64,000 bases of DNA from positions 80,096 to 144,095 of the forward strand of contig NZ_JACJPO010000018.1 in NCBI RefSeq assembly GCF_014696105.1. Reading direction: 5' to 3'. How positions within the stretch are numbered: the first letter of the stretch is position 1; every line of letters begins with the position of its first letter. This DNA is from Microcoleus sp. FACHB-1515. Lineage in GTDB: Bacteria > Cyanobacteriota > Cyanobacteriia > Elainellales > Elainellaceae. The notes under the pieces were generated by a model. It was not told the origin of the DNA. It was given only the letters and a program-made list of their open reading frames with translations, and made no database searches. Below are positions 47,883 to 56,930 of the stretch, piece by piece. Both the position numbers and the translations under genes were made by a program.

Positions 47883-48746
47883 ATGATCTCGATCTACATC
47901 CTCACTTACAACGAAGAACTTGACATTGCCGCCTGCATTGAGTCGGCGTTGCTTTCAGATGATGTGGTGGTGCTGGATTCGTTCAGCAGCGATCGCACGA
48001 TCGAGATCGCGCAGCAATATCCAGTGCGAATTGTGCAGCATGTGTTTGAAAGTCATGGACGCCAGCGAACCTGGATGCTGCAAACCGTTCCGCCTCGTCA
48101 CGAGTGGATCTACATTCTGGAAGCAGATGAGCGCATGACACCCGAACTGTTTGCTGAGTGCGTGCAGTCCGCTCAGAGCGAGCAGCACTGCGGCTACTAT
48201 GTGGCAGAGCGCGTTCTGTTCATGAATCGCTGGATTCGGCGCAGTACGCAATTTCCCCGCTATCAGTTGCGCTTACTCCAGCATGGGCAGGTGTGGTTTA
48301 GCGATTACGGCCATGCTGAACGTGAAGTTTGTACAGGCACAACCGGATTTTTACGCGAAACCTATCCGCACTACACCTGTAGCAAAGGCTTGAGCCGCTG
48401 GATTGACAAACACAACCGCTACTCCACTGATGAAGCAGTTGAAACGCTCAAGCAGCTTGAAGCGGGCAGCATCAACTGGCGCAATTTGATTTTTGGCAAA
48501 ACAGAGATCGATCGCCGCCGCGCCCTGAAAGATTTATCGCTGCGGATGCCGCTGCGTCCGATCGTCCGCTTTGTCTATATGTACTTCATCCTCGGTGGGT
48601 GGCTGGATGGACGTGCAGGCTTTACCTGGTGTACGCTTCAGGCATTTTATGAGTACCTAATTTTGCTCAAAATGTGGGAACTGCGGCAGTCGATCGCGAC
48701 TCAACCCGCCATTGAGATGACAGAAAAAACCGCATCGAAAAATTAA
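47883..48746 (+). CDS. Glycosyltransferase family 2 protein
   Basis: 287 residues, GT-A fold: N-terminal ISIYILTYNEELDIAACIESAL, DVVVLDSFSSDRTIEIA, and the metal-binding ILEADERMT. It resembles the WaaE/KdtX-like branch that adds sugars to lipid-linked saccharides. A hydrophobic C-terminal segment (IVRFVYMYFILGGW) suggests membrane association. ATG 47883 starts right at the fold; it follows the HpsJ-like gene by 13 bp. Confidence 0.87.
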   Translation: MISIYILTYNEELDIAACIESALLSDDVVVLDSFSSDRTIEIAQQYPVRIVQHVFESHGRQRTWMLQTVPPRHEWIYILEADERMTPELFAECVQSAQSEQHCGYYVAERVLFMNRWIRRSTQFPRYQLRLLQHGQVWFSDYGHAEREVCTGTTGFLRETYPHYTCSKGLSRWIDKHNRYSTDEAVETLKQLEAGSINWRNLIFGKTEIDRRRALKDLSLRMPLRPIVRFVYMYFILGGWLDGRAGFTWCTLQAFYEYLILLKMWELRQSIATQPAIEMTEKTASKN

Positions 48747-48841
48747 ACCATCTCTTCCGCCGCTCTCCCCGTATGCAAGATCTCGCGTCTCGATCCTGAT
48801 CCCCGACGCTAGCATGAAAGCAGTCTGCCCAGAAAGCTCAC

Positions 48842-49129
48842 GTGGCCTGCAAAACCGTTTTAGTTTGTCAAAATCGCACCTGTCGTCGTCAGGGAGCCGC
48901 CCAAGTGCTTCAAGCGTTTTCCGCTCAAGTGGATGCAGCCATTGAAGTGCGATCGAGCAGTTGCTTGGGACAGTGTGGCAATGGGCCGATGGTGCTGGTG
49001 CTGCCCGACCAAGTTTGGTACAGCGCTGTGCAGCCGATCGAAGTGACGATTGTTGTCGATCGGCATTTGCACCACGATCAGCCTGTCTGCAACCTGCTTT
49101 ACCGCAAGTTTCATCCGCCGTCGCTCTAG
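48842..49129 (+). CDS. Thioredoxin-like [2Fe-2S] ferredoxin
   Basis: 95 residues of the thioredoxin-fold ferredoxin family (NuoE-like). Cluster ligands follow the pattern C-x4-C (VCQNRTC) then C-x3-C (SCLGQC), with GNGPMVLVLPDQVWYSAV after, as usual. It is probably a small electron carrier in the cytoplasm; the partner is unknown. The start is GTG, as no ATG precedes the conserved KTVLVCQNRTC. Confidence 0.85.
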   Translation: MACKTVLVCQNRTCRRQGAAQVLQAFSAQVDAAIEVRSSSCLGQCGNGPMVLVLPDQVWYSAVQPIEVTIVVDRHLHHDQPVCNLLYRKFHPPSL

Positions 49130-49299
49130 CGAAATGCCTGTTCGGTCAGAAATTGAAGATCGAGTGCTCAATCTTGTCTTTCAAGGAGCAAAAATCCACC
49201 AATTTATAGGAGTATAGAATTATATCTTTGCTTGATTGAATCATGATTGACTTCAATCAATATGGATATTAGAAATTACCCTATCAATGCATCTCACTC

Positions 49300-50556
49300 A
49301 TGAGTGACACCACCTTGTTTGGTCTGCCCGCTGAGCGGGGCAGATGGTTTTTAATTCCGCTAGGAATTATCGTTTTGCTATGTTTGGGCACGGCTTATTC
49401 GTGGAGCATTTTTGTCAGTCCTGTGCGTGAATCGCTGGGCGTGGGGGCAACGGAAGCGCTATTGCCGTTTACCACGCTGCTGGTCGTTTTTTCAATTCTG
49501 ATGCCGATTACGGGATTTTACATTGAGCGGTTTGGATCGCGATCGATCACAGCGGTTGGTGCGATCGTGATGGGTATTGGCTACACCGCTTCCGGCTTTG
49601 TCAACAACATTCCGATGCTGGTTTTGACTTATGGTGTGGTTGCAGGTGCAGGAGTGGGAATCGTTTACGGCGTGCCGCTGGCCGTTGTCGCCAAGTGGTT
49701 TCCCGATCGCAAAGGTCTAGCGGTTGGCACAACAGTGATCGGCTTTGGCTTGTCGCCGCTGGTGACGGCTCCGCTCGCCCGCAATTTGATTGCTGCTAAC
49801 GGTGCGGACGGCTGGAAACCGACTTTGGTGACGCTGGGCATTGCCTTCACGCTGATTATGCTGGCGATCGCGACCGTGCTGAAACTGCCGCCGATTGATT
49901 GGCAGCCGCAAGGCTGGACGCCTGCTGCCCGCAGTTCGCTTCCCGCAACGGCCAGCGTTCCGATGCTGCAAACGCGCACGTTCTACGGCCTGTGGACTTG
50001 CTTCATCATCGGTACATTTGTCGGTCTAGCGGCGATCGGAATTGCCAGTCCGGTCGCGCAGGAAATTGTGAAGCTCGATGCCGGAATTGCCGCTTGGACA
50101 GTTTCACTGTTTGCCATTTTCAACGGTGCGGGTCGTCCGTTTTTCGGCTGGGTGGCCGATCGATTCTCGCCCAAAAATGCCGCGATCGCCTGCTACGTTC
50201 TTGTGATTGTTGCCTCGTTTATGATGTTGAGCGTCCGCGAAGGCAGCACGTTCACCTACCTGCTCGCATTCTGTCTGATTACCTTTTCGCTTGGCGGCTG
50301 GCTGGCAATCGCACCTACATCCACGCTAATTTTGTTTCGATCGGCAGACTATGCCAAGAACTACGGCATCGTGTTTACAGCCTTTGGCATGGGCGCTCTG
50401 TTGGGAACATTGACAGCCGGACGGATTCGCGATTTGTTTGGCAGCTTCACCTCGTTCTTTTACGTTTCGGCGGCACTGGCAGCGATCGGCATTGTCTTGG
50501 CAGTCTTCACGCTCAAGCGCAGTCCGCTGATCACATCCGAACCCGAACTGAGTTAG
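49300..50556 (+). CDS. Major facilitator superfamily transporter (oxalate/formate antiporter-like)
   Basis: 418 residues with twelve membrane helices. An early GTAYSWSIFVSPVRESLG segment and FGSRSITAVGAIVMGIGY resemble the OFA (oxalate:formate antiporter) group. The loop GWVADRFSPKN is the MFS signature between helices. The substrate is most likely a small monocarboxylate but is not provable from sequence. Converges on nth with a 19-bp gap. Confidence 0.87.
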   Translation: MSDTTLFGLPAERGRWFLIPLGIIVLLCLGTAYSWSIFVSPVRESLGVGATEALLPFTTLLVVFSILMPITGFYIERFGSRSITAVGAIVMGIGYTASGFVNNIPMLVLTYGVVAGAGVGIVYGVPLAVVAKWFPDRKGLAVGTTVIGFGLSPLVTAPLARNLIAANGADGWKPTLVTLGIAFTLIMLAIATVLKLPPIDWQPQGWTPAARSSLPATASVPMLQTRTFYGLWTCFIIGTFVGLAAIGIASPVAQEIVKLDAGIAAWTVSLFAIFNGAGRPFFGWVADRFSPKNAAIACYVLVIVASFMMLSVREGSTFTYLLAFCLITFSLGGWLAIAPTSTLILFRSADYAKNYGIVFTAFGMGALLGTLTAGRIRDLFGSFTSFFYVSAALAAIGIVLAVFTLKRSPLITSEPELS

Positions 50557-50575
50557 GAATCGTCTAGCGCACCAT

Positions 50576-51232
50576 CTAATCTTGCACGCCGCGCTGCTCG
50601 CAAATGTCCTGAAGCGGACAAACTGGGCAGCGCGGTTTTGTGCCGAGGCAAATATGCTTACCAAACGGCACCAGCAGCCCATTGATCTCGACATGATAGG
50701 CGGACGGCAGTTTTGCTTCGAGCGCAGCCAGCGTTTGTTCGGGCGATCGCGTTTCCACATAGCCCCAGCGATTCGTGACGCGATGCACGTGAATATCCAC
50801 GCTGATATAGGGCTGATCGCAGGCAATTCCCAGCGCCAAATGCGCGCACTTCGGTCCCACGCCTTTAAGCGCGAGCAGCGTCGAGCGATCGCAGGGCAGT
50901 TCGCCGCCATGCTCTGCTAAGGCAACTTGCGCGATCGCCAAAATTTGCTTCGCCTTTGCATCGGCATAGGTGCTGTCGCGAATCACCGCTTCAATTTGCG
51001 CTACCGAAAGCTCAGCGATTTCAGCAGGCGTGCGGGCGCGATCGAACAAGTGACGCGCCACCACCAGCGACGTTTCATCGCGAGTCCGAATCGACAAAAT
51101 GCAAGCGATGACCTGCTCAAACAGCGATCGATATCCCTCCTCGGCCAAGGCAAACATCGCCGCCTGCGGATAAGGTTTCACGGCCTCGCGCACCAAGGCG
51201 ATCGCCTCATCAATCTCAAACTTTCGCTTCAC
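50576..51232 (-). CDS. nth: Endonuclease III (DNA glycosylase/AP lyase)
   Basis: Removes oxidised pyrimidines from DNA. 218 residues with HhH-GPD motif LLALKGVGPKCAHLALG (catalytic Lys), catalytic Asp in VDIHVHRVTNRWGY, and the C-terminal [4Fe-4S] motif CLGTKPRCPVCPLQDIC with C-x6-C-x2-C-x5-C spacing. Length and ending are normal. Confidence 0.93.
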   Translation of the reverse strand: MKRKFEIDEAIALVREAVKPYPQAAMFALAEEGYRSLFEQVIACILSIRTRDETSLVVARHLFDRARTPAEIAELSVAQIEAVIRDSTYADAKAKQILAIAQVALAEHGGELPCDRSTLLALKGVGPKCAHLALGIACDQPYISVDIHVHRVTNRWGYVETRSPEQTLAALEAKLPSAYHVEINGLLVPFGKHICLGTKPRCPVCPLQDICEQRGVQD

Positions 51233-51274
51233 AAGCGCCCCCTGCTGCCTTTCAATTCCTCATCCCCGACATTC

Positions 51275-51868
51275 CTAACTGTGAATGCGCGGTTCCGGAT
51301 GCAGCGTTGCCAGCAGTTCGCTTTCAATTGCAGCCAGTTCGCTCAGCCGCAATTCGACCGTTGCGCGATCGAAATCCGTTGTCGCCAACGTCCAGTAGAT
51401 GCCATAGTGCCGCGCTTCCGACACCATCAGGCCGCGATAAAACTGTGCTAATTCTGGTTCTGGGCAGTGTTCCGCCAGCAAGCCCAATCGTTCATGACTG
51501 CGAGCTTCGATTAGACCGGATACCAAAAGCGAGTCGAGCAGTCGATCGGGTTCTTGGCGGCGAATTTGCTTTTTCAGTTCTGCTGCATAAGGAGGAGCCG
51601 ACAGCGGAGCGAGCGCAATGCCTTTGCGCTCGAGCCACTGATTCACCTGCTCAAAATGCTCTAGTTCTTCCTGTGCGACAGTGGTCAGCGTCCGTACCAG
51701 CTTTGCGCTCGACGGATAGCGAAAAATCAAGTTTAAAGCAACGCCCGCTGCCTTTCGCTCACAGTGCGAATGGTCAAGCAAAATCGTATCCAAATGCTCG
51801 ATCGCCTGCTCCACCCAAGCCGACGAACTAGGCTGCTGAAGAAACTTAATTTTCGCAGGCGCAATCAC
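51275..51868 (-). CDS. miaE: tRNA-(ms2io6A37) hydroxylase MiaE
   Basis: A diiron monooxygenase that hydroxylates the modified adenosine 37 of certain tRNAs. 197 residues with ligand motifs DHSHCERKAAG, QEELEHFEQV and GLIEARSHERL, plus SEARHYGIY, matching the ferritin-like MiaE fold. It follows nth on the same strand with 42 bp between, possibly co-transcribed. Confidence 0.92.
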   Translation of the reverse strand: MIAPAKIKFLQQPSSSAWVEQAIEHLDTILLDHSHCERKAAGVALNLIFRYPSSAKLVRTLTTVAQEELEHFEQVNQWLERKGIALAPLSAPPYAAELKKQIRRQEPDRLLDSLLVSGLIEARSHERLGLLAEHCPEPELAQFYRGLMVSEARHYGIYWTLATTDFDRATVELRLSELAAIESELLATLHPEPRIHS

Positions 51869-51936
51869 AGGCAGCTTCGATCAAAAGAACGCTCCTCTAG
51901 CCTACAACCATTTCATCCCTCATCCGTCATCCCTTC

Positions 51937-52584
51937 CTAAGCCATGCTGTTCTCCAACGCCCACCGTGCCAATTCTGTCCGGTTGTGCAGTCCGGTTTTG
52001 CCCAGCATGTTGCTGACGTGGCTTTCGATCGTGCGCTGGCTGACGTTGAGTTCGTCGGCAATTTCGCGGTTTGCCATGCCGCGAGCGACAAAATGCACGA
52101 CGCGCAGTTCGGTCGGCGTCAGTTCCACATCAAATGGCACCTGAATTTTTGGCCCGCTGTCCACACCTTTGCTTTGATGCTGAATTAGGCGCGACGCCTG
52201 CTTCAGCGATGATTCGACTTGCGCTACGAGTTCTTCCGGCTCAAACGGCTTCACCATGTAGACATCTGCCCCGGTGTTCAAGCCCTTCACGCGGTCTTGG
52301 CTTTGGCCTTTGGCTGAGAGAAACAGGACGGGAATCCAACTGGTGCGATTGTCTTTGCGGACATGCTCCACCAGCGAATAGCCGTCCATTTCCGGCATCA
52401 TCACATCGCAAATGATCATGTCTGGCGTTTCTTTTTCCAAAATTTCGAGGGCTTCTCGACCATTTTCTGCCGTGATCACCTCGTATCCTCGAAATTCTAG
52501 ATAGTCTTTGACTAGCAGAATCAAGTTTGGATCGTCGTCGATCAACAGGAGTTGCTTATGATCGCCTGCGCTTGTTTCCTTCAT
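51937..52584 (-). CDS. rre1: NarL/LuxR-type response regulator Rre1 (Ycf29-like)
   Basis: A stress-responsive transcription factor; in cyanobacteria Rre1 works with kinases such as Hik2 and Hik34. 215 residues: receiver domain with acidic DDD, phospho-acceptor Asp60 in ICDVMMPEMDG and Lys in MVKPFEPEELV, and C-terminal LuxR helix-turn-helix (LTPTELRVVHFVARGMANREIADELN, SQRTIESHVSNMLGK). The stretch GQSQDRVKGLNTGADVYMVK fits Rre1/Ycf29 as I recall it. There is no adjacent kinase gene. Confidence 0.85.
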   Translation of the reverse strand: MKETSAGDHKQLLLIDDDPNLILLVKDYLEFRGYEVITAENGREALEILEKETPDMIICDVMMPEMDGYSLVEHVRKDNRTSWIPVLFLSAKGQSQDRVKGLNTGADVYMVKPFEPEELVAQVESSLKQASRLIQHQSKGVDSGPKIQVPFDVELTPTELRVVHFVARGMANREIADELNVSQRTIESHVSNMLGKTGLHNRTELARWALENSMA

Positions 52585-52871
52585 GCTCTCTACCCGTAAT
52601 GCCTACGACAGAAAAGATTTTTGGTGCGAACGACTCAGTACTTCTACAGGCCACTGAATGCGATTACGCATCTATGATGCCCTGTTTACCGTCGATCGCA
52701 ACAAAACCGCCTCAAACCGAAAGAGAAATCAACTGTACGAGGATGCCGACCTGATGAAAGTGAAGAGCGATTCGATCGAGACCACATCAGCAAAGCCTTT
52801 GCGCCATTCTAACCCCGTGATTATATCGTCAGATCTTCAAGAAGAACAAAATTCCTCGACCCCGATCGGCG

Positions 52872-53369
52872 CTAATTTGCAGGCTGCACAGACTGCTCTG
52901 CCATTTCTGCTTCCGCAATTTCAACAGGTATTGTGGCTTCTGCGGGTATCAACATTAACGGCTGAATACAAAACGCATATTCCTGAACAATTTGATTGCC
53001 AATTAAATGCTGCTGAATAATTTGTTCAATCACGTCAGGCGTGGCCGATCGATACCACACGCCATCCGGATAAACCAGCAAAATTGGCCCGTTTTGACAT
53101 ACCCGCAAACAGTTCGCTTTGGTGCGAAACACAAACTGGGGTCGATCGATCGTTGGCGCATCCAGCCCCAATTCCTTCAAACGGCGTTTCAAATAGTCCC
53201 AAGCTATCAAACTATCCGCCTTATCGCAGCATTTCGGCAAGGTTTGATCGGCACAAATCAACACATGCCGACCAATTGAATTGAGCGACAGCGATTTAAC
53301 GCTCGCCGTTAGCAAATCAAGATTTTCAGAAACAGTCATCCCATCAAAAAACGCTTCATTGCATCTCAT
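52872..53369 (-). CDS. Thioredoxin-like [2Fe-2S] ferredoxin domain protein
   Basis: 165 residues. A CADQTLPKCC...CLRVC pattern provides four likely cluster ligands, followed by GPILLVYPDGVWY as in the family. It is longer than the 48842 ferredoxin, with an extra C-terminal tail of about 40 residues. The ATG at 53369 overlaps the cobS stop as ATGA, so its translation is probably coupled to cobS; an ATG ten codons later is an alternative. Upstream to the right end of rre1 (52585-52871) I see no other gene. Confidence 0.83.
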   Translation of the reverse strand: MRCNEAFFDGMTVSENLDLLTASVKSLSLNSIGRHVLICADQTLPKCCDKADSLIAWDYLKRRLKELGLDAPTIDRPQFVFRTKANCLRVCQNGPILLVYPDGVWYRSATPDVIEQIIQQHLIGNQIVQEYAFCIQPLMLIPAEATIPVEIAEAEMAEQSVQPAN

Positions 53370-54130
53370 CCTACCGAACTTGCCACCCCGGTCATCGCCA
53401 CCAAAAAGAGCGCTTCCGTCCATTCTACCGTTGCGCCATACGTATCTCCCGTATGCCCGCCGATCGCATCATTTAGCACGGCTCCCACCCCAACCGCAAT
53501 TCCGCTACCCAACATGGCCGCTGCACTCCACAGCCAGCGATCGCTCCATCCCACCAGCCCACACAAACTCAGCAGCAATCCTAAACTCGGCCAGGTATCG
53601 CGGTTTGACTGAATCGCTGCTTTGTGAAACGCGCCTTTGCCCGTCGCCTTGAGATAGGGATAGCGAGCGATCGCCATCTGCTGTCCCCAGCGTCCCCACC
53701 CACAGGCCAACAGCAAAATCCAACCCCGCCCGCTGTGCAAATCGCTCAAAGCAGCAATTTTCAGGGCTACAATCGCCACCGCCGCCATCACGCCAAACGC
53801 ACCCGCCGCGCTATCCGCCATCACCTCCAGGCGCCGTTCCGCATCTGGAACCGCCATGCCATCTGCCGTGTCGATCGCTCCGTCCAAATGCAATCCGCCT
53901 GTAATCGCTATCCAAACCAAGATCACAATCGCGCTTCGCGTCAAATTTGGCAGCATCACCGCCAGCAGTCCATCGATCGCCGCCAGCATTCCGCCAATCA
54001 GCAACCCGACAATCGGCGCAAATTTAGCCACTGCCTCAAAATCTCCCAGCCACGCCGCAGGCACAGGCAGGCGTGTGTAAAAGACGATCGCCGCCGCCAA
54101 ATTTCTCAAAAAGCTGGTCATCGTTTGCAT
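53366..54130 (-). CDS. cobS: Adenosylcobinamide-GDP ribazoletransferase CobS
   Basis: Final lower-ligand attachment in cobalamin synthesis, membrane-bound. 254 residues from ATG 54130, with several helices. Signature parts: FYTRLPVP near the N-terminus, GGLHLDGAIDTADGM (catalytic Asp-rich), GAFGVMAA, and RYPYLKATGKG. The start is uncertain: the frame extends 82 codons upstream, with an ATG at 54163 preceded by AAGGA, but homologues begin shortly before FYTRLP. No riboswitch is seen here, unlike cbiX. Confidence 0.9.
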   Translation of the reverse strand: MQTMTSFLRNLAAAIVFYTRLPVPAAWLGDFEAVAKFAPIVGLLIGGMLAAIDGLLAVMLPNLTRSAIVILVWIAITGGLHLDGAIDTADGMAVPDAERRLEVMADSAAGAFGVMAAVAIVALKIAALSDLHSGRGWILLLACGWGRWGQQMAIARYPYLKATGKGAFHKAAIQSNRDTWPSLGLLLSLCGLVGWSDRWLWSAAAMLGSGIAVGVGAVLNDAIGGHTGDTYGATVEWTEALFLVAMTGVASSVG

Positions 54131-54476
54131 CGATCCAGACAATTGCTTACACATCTTCCTTAAGATAGAGATCAGCCGATTGGCTGAATGATCACCGCCG
54201 ATGAATCGCGATAATGAAAGCTTACTCAGCTTCGATCGCTCCAAAGGCAGGCTTGAACAAATCCATCCAGTCCGCTCTGAATACCTGAGATACCATGAAC
54301 GGATGGCTACAGTTCCTGCACGATCGCCAGATGTCCCGCAACCAAATGTCCCGAAATCGCTGTCCATGCACGGCATAGTAGGTTACTTGCTCATTCGCTG
54401 CCGCTCGTTCAGCAGTCCCAATTAAGCGTTTTTATTCGGGTCGCGATCGCGGCCTGCTTGCTTCGACTCTCCTGAT
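54131..54476. other. Intergenic region without a recognisable gene
   Basis: About 346 bp between divergent cobS and a hypothetical gene. The frames seen (for example 54201-54425) have no family resemblance. Probably holds the promoters of both genes. Confidence 0.5.
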
Positions 54477-54917
54477 ATGACTCACAACTCCAGCTTCGGA
54501 AACCATCTACCCTCGCCCTGCATTGTCGATGCAGGCATTTTGGTCAACAAGTGCGACATGCAGCGCTTGCTGAGCGATCTCAATCGCGTCCGCTACATTT
54601 ATCAGCAAGACGACCAGCTTTTGAGCGCAGGCGAAGGCCAGGTGATGGATGTCTTCGCCGATCCGCAGCAGTCCACGATCGTCGCCAACCAAACGCTCTA
54701 CCTCAATGTTTGCAGCTTCGACTATCTACAGATCGGCAACTTTGAAGAAAAACCCTGCTTTGACTTGATCCAAGACAGTCGGCAACTGCGGCTCATTCCT
54801 CTCACGACGCCGCTGCAAGACTCTACTCACCGCATCAGTACGGCAACGCTAGAAGCCGTCGTTGCAGAAGTGCTGTCGGCTAACTGGGACATGCGCCTAG
54901 ACGACGAAGAATTTTAG
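54477..54917 (+). CDS. Conserved hypothetical protein
   Basis: 146 residues, acidic, no membrane segment. The central region has patterns such as ILVNKCDMQRLLSDLNRVRYIYQQDDQLLSAGEGQV and DVFADPQQSTIVANQTLYLNV, read as mixed alpha/beta. A possible cyanobacterial conserved family, but I cannot name it. It converges on the phosphoribulokinase-like gene. Confidence 0.6.
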   Translation: MTHNSSFGNHLPSPCIVDAGILVNKCDMQRLLSDLNRVRYIYQQDDQLLSAGEGQVMDVFADPQQSTIVANQTLYLNVCSFDYLQIGNFEEKPCFDLIQDSRQLRLIPLTTPLQDSTHRISTATLEAVVAEVLSANWDMRLDDEEF

Positions 54918-55034
54918 CCGTTGCACAGTGATTGCAGAAATTTGGGATGAGGGCAGTTCGCTAACCACCCTCAAGGCAGAAACAACCGCTCATCAATTCG
55001 CTTATCAACCTAAAGCGTGCAGCTCGATCGCTGA

Positions 55035-56009
55035 TCAGCTAGCTTCGATCGCGACTGCCCCATCCACATTTTGATCAACCCCTGCCGCCTTGATCATGTG
55101 ATAGGTAATCAGCAGTTGGGTAATCGCCAGCGGGTAGCTTTGCAGAATTTCGCCCGTCGTCCCAGTCACTTTGCCAATGCTGTCGCCAGAATCATAATTG
55201 CAAAACTGCCCCAGATGGGGAACTTCGTTGCAAAATAGCCGCTCCAACTGACGCACTTGCTCACGAGTCGCATGACCGTCCACTTCCAGCAAATCAACAG
55301 GCTTGCCCATGTCGCGATCGAGGACTAAGCGCACAGGCGAATCCTGATGATTATCATCCGACTGAATCATGTCCGTAAAGTCGGGATGTTCGATCGTCGG
55401 TCGCAGCACCAGCTTCACGTTCAACAGCAAATCGCTCTGCTTCGGCTCTCCTTCTGACGGATAAAAGCTGACAACCACATCTGCCCACTGCCGCTGCGGG
55501 CGAATATATGCTTCAGAATCTGATTCGCGCTTGCGGATTTGGTCTAGTACCTGCTCGGTCGTGTAGCCCCGCTTGCTCGTATCCCGCTTCACCTTCCACC
55601 CGTGTCGCAGCGCTTCAGGTGGCGCAAGATAAACTTTCACATCATAGCTGTCCCGCGCCCGCCGAGTCGAATAGCCTAGCAGTCCTTCGACGATGACAAA
55701 GCGACTCGGTTTGATATACTCTGGCGGATCAAATTGTCCGGTCTTGTGATTATAAATCGGTTTCAAAATCGGCTGACCGTCGCGCAGCAAGCCCAAGTGC
55801 TGCTCCACAATATCGAGATAGTTGCAGTCAGGATGCAGCGCGGAAATGCCAAGTTCGGCTCGCTGTTGGCGATCGAATCGGTGATAGTCATCTGTACAAA
55901 TCACCGTCACGTTTTCTTCGCCCAAAACCTGAGCAATCCCTCTGGTCAGCGTTGTTTTTCCAGCCGCGCTGTCGCCAACAATACCAAGAATAATCGGACG
56001 CTGAGTCAT
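55035..56009 (-). CDS. Phosphoribulokinase paralogue lacking the first regulatory cysteine
   Basis: 324 residues of the PRK/uridine-kinase family. Walker A reads GDSAAGKTT (residues 12-20), then VICTDDYHRFDRQQR, KPIYNHKTG and VIVEGLLGY. In the Calvin-cycle enzyme the P-loop carries a redox Cys (GDSGCGKS) that pairs with Cys in ICLDDYH; here Ala16 replaces the first while Cys38 keeps the second, so thioredoxin-type inhibition should not work. The C-terminal half differs from the classical enzyme. It is probably a paralogue with a different substrate or unregulated activity. ATG 56009 has GAGG six bases upstream. Confidence 0.8.
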   Translation of the reverse strand: MTQRPIILGIVGDSAAGKTTLTRGIAQVLGEENVTVICTDDYHRFDRQQRAELGISALHPDCNYLDIVEQHLGLLRDGQPILKPIYNHKTGQFDPPEYIKPSRFVIVEGLLGYSTRRARDSYDVKVYLAPPEALRHGWKVKRDTSKRGYTTEQVLDQIRKRESDSEAYIRPQRQWADVVVSFYPSEGEPKQSDLLLNVKLVLRPTIEHPDFTDMIQSDDNHQDSPVRLVLDRDMGKPVDLLEVDGHATREQVRQLERLFCNEVPHLGQFCNYDSGDSIGKVTGTTGEILQSYPLAITQLLITYHMIKAAGVDQNVDGAVAIEAS

Positions 56010-56302
56010 AATATTCCTCAAGTCGATGAGTGGACGTGGGCTAGCGAAAGCCTTGCAACGAAGCGATTGCCACTCAACCTCTCGCGCCAGCCTTAAAGTT
56101 TAGTCTTCAGATAATACCACTGCAAAGACATCGCTCTCACAAAGCGCATGATTTCTATACGACTGCTATCAAAGGCGATCGAAACTGCTAGCAAATTTCG
56201 ATCAACGTTTTAAGCTTGCTTTCTGCGAAACCATCTGCAATTCAATTTTCAAAATGTTCCATTAAGAACATTTTGCTGCTGCTCTTGACAGGAAATTTTC
56301 TT

Positions 56303-56755
56303 ATGCATCAAGACATTCAGTTTCAACAAGCATCGATCGCTCACCTTGATCTCCTCCTCACCCTCATGGCCGACTTCTATGCCAACACCATGCCTTTCGT
56401 TCCCGCGATCGCTCAATCCGCCCTGTCCGGCATTCTTCAAAATCCCGCTTACGGCTTCGTCTGGCTCATCCAACGCCAAGCTTCTACTGTCGGCTACGTC
56501 GTTCTTACCCTCGGCTACAGCCTCGAATATGGCGGACGTGATGCCTTCATCGATGAACTCTACCTGCAACCAAGCGATCGCAACCAAGGCATCGGCACTC
56601 AAACCCTCCATTTCCTCGAAACCACCTGCCGCCAACTCAACATCAAAGCACTCCATCTCGAAGTCGATCGCCACAATCCCAAAGCCAGAGAACTCTACGA
56701 TCGCGTCGGCTTTGAAGCAGGCGATCGCATCCTCATGACCCAGCAGTTTCGCTGA
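56303..56755 (+). CDS. GNAT-family N-acetyltransferase
   Basis: 150 residues of GCN5-related acetyltransferase fold. The acetyl-CoA-binding motif A is LQPSDRNQGIGTQTLHFLE (R/Q-x-x-G-I-G), preceded by FIDELYL, and motif B contains NPKARELYDRVGFE. The substrate is unknown. ATG 56303 has AGGAAA nine bases upstream; the frame extends further without domain-like sequence. It ends 58 bp before the tRNA. Confidence 0.87.
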   Translation: MHQDIQFQQASIAHLDLLLTLMADFYANTMPFVPAIAQSALSGILQNPAYGFVWLIQRQASTVGYVVLTLGYSLEYGGRDAFIDELYLQPSDRNQGIGTQTLHFLETTCRQLNIKALHLEVDRHNPKARELYDRVGFEAGDRILMTQQFR

Positions 56756-56813
56756 CCTTTGAGCGATCGCTCCTGAGAGCCAAAATTCTGTGATACACTA
56801 ACCTATGGCACAT

Positions 56814-56888
<75 letters not shown>

Positions 56889-56897
56889 AAATGGTTG

Positions 56898-56930
56898 AAG
56901 CCGCTCTATATGGGCGGTTTTGCCGTTTTT
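56898..56930 (+). terminator. Terminator of the tRNA-Pro transcript
   Basis: AAGCCGCTC (56898-56906) pairs with GGGCGGTTT (56912-56920) with two wobble pairs, loop TATAT, followed by TGCCGTTTTT. Confidence 0.65.

Noticed and set aside
52658..53020. Plus-strand frame between rre1 and the ferredoxin gene
   Set aside because: Half of it is antisense to the conserved ferredoxin and the rest has no motif or ribosome binding site.
54360..54425. Peptide beginning MHGIVGYLL resembles the start of glucosamine synthase (MCGIVGY)
   Set aside because: Only about eight residues match, the catalytic Cys is replaced by His, and the following sequence does not continue the family.
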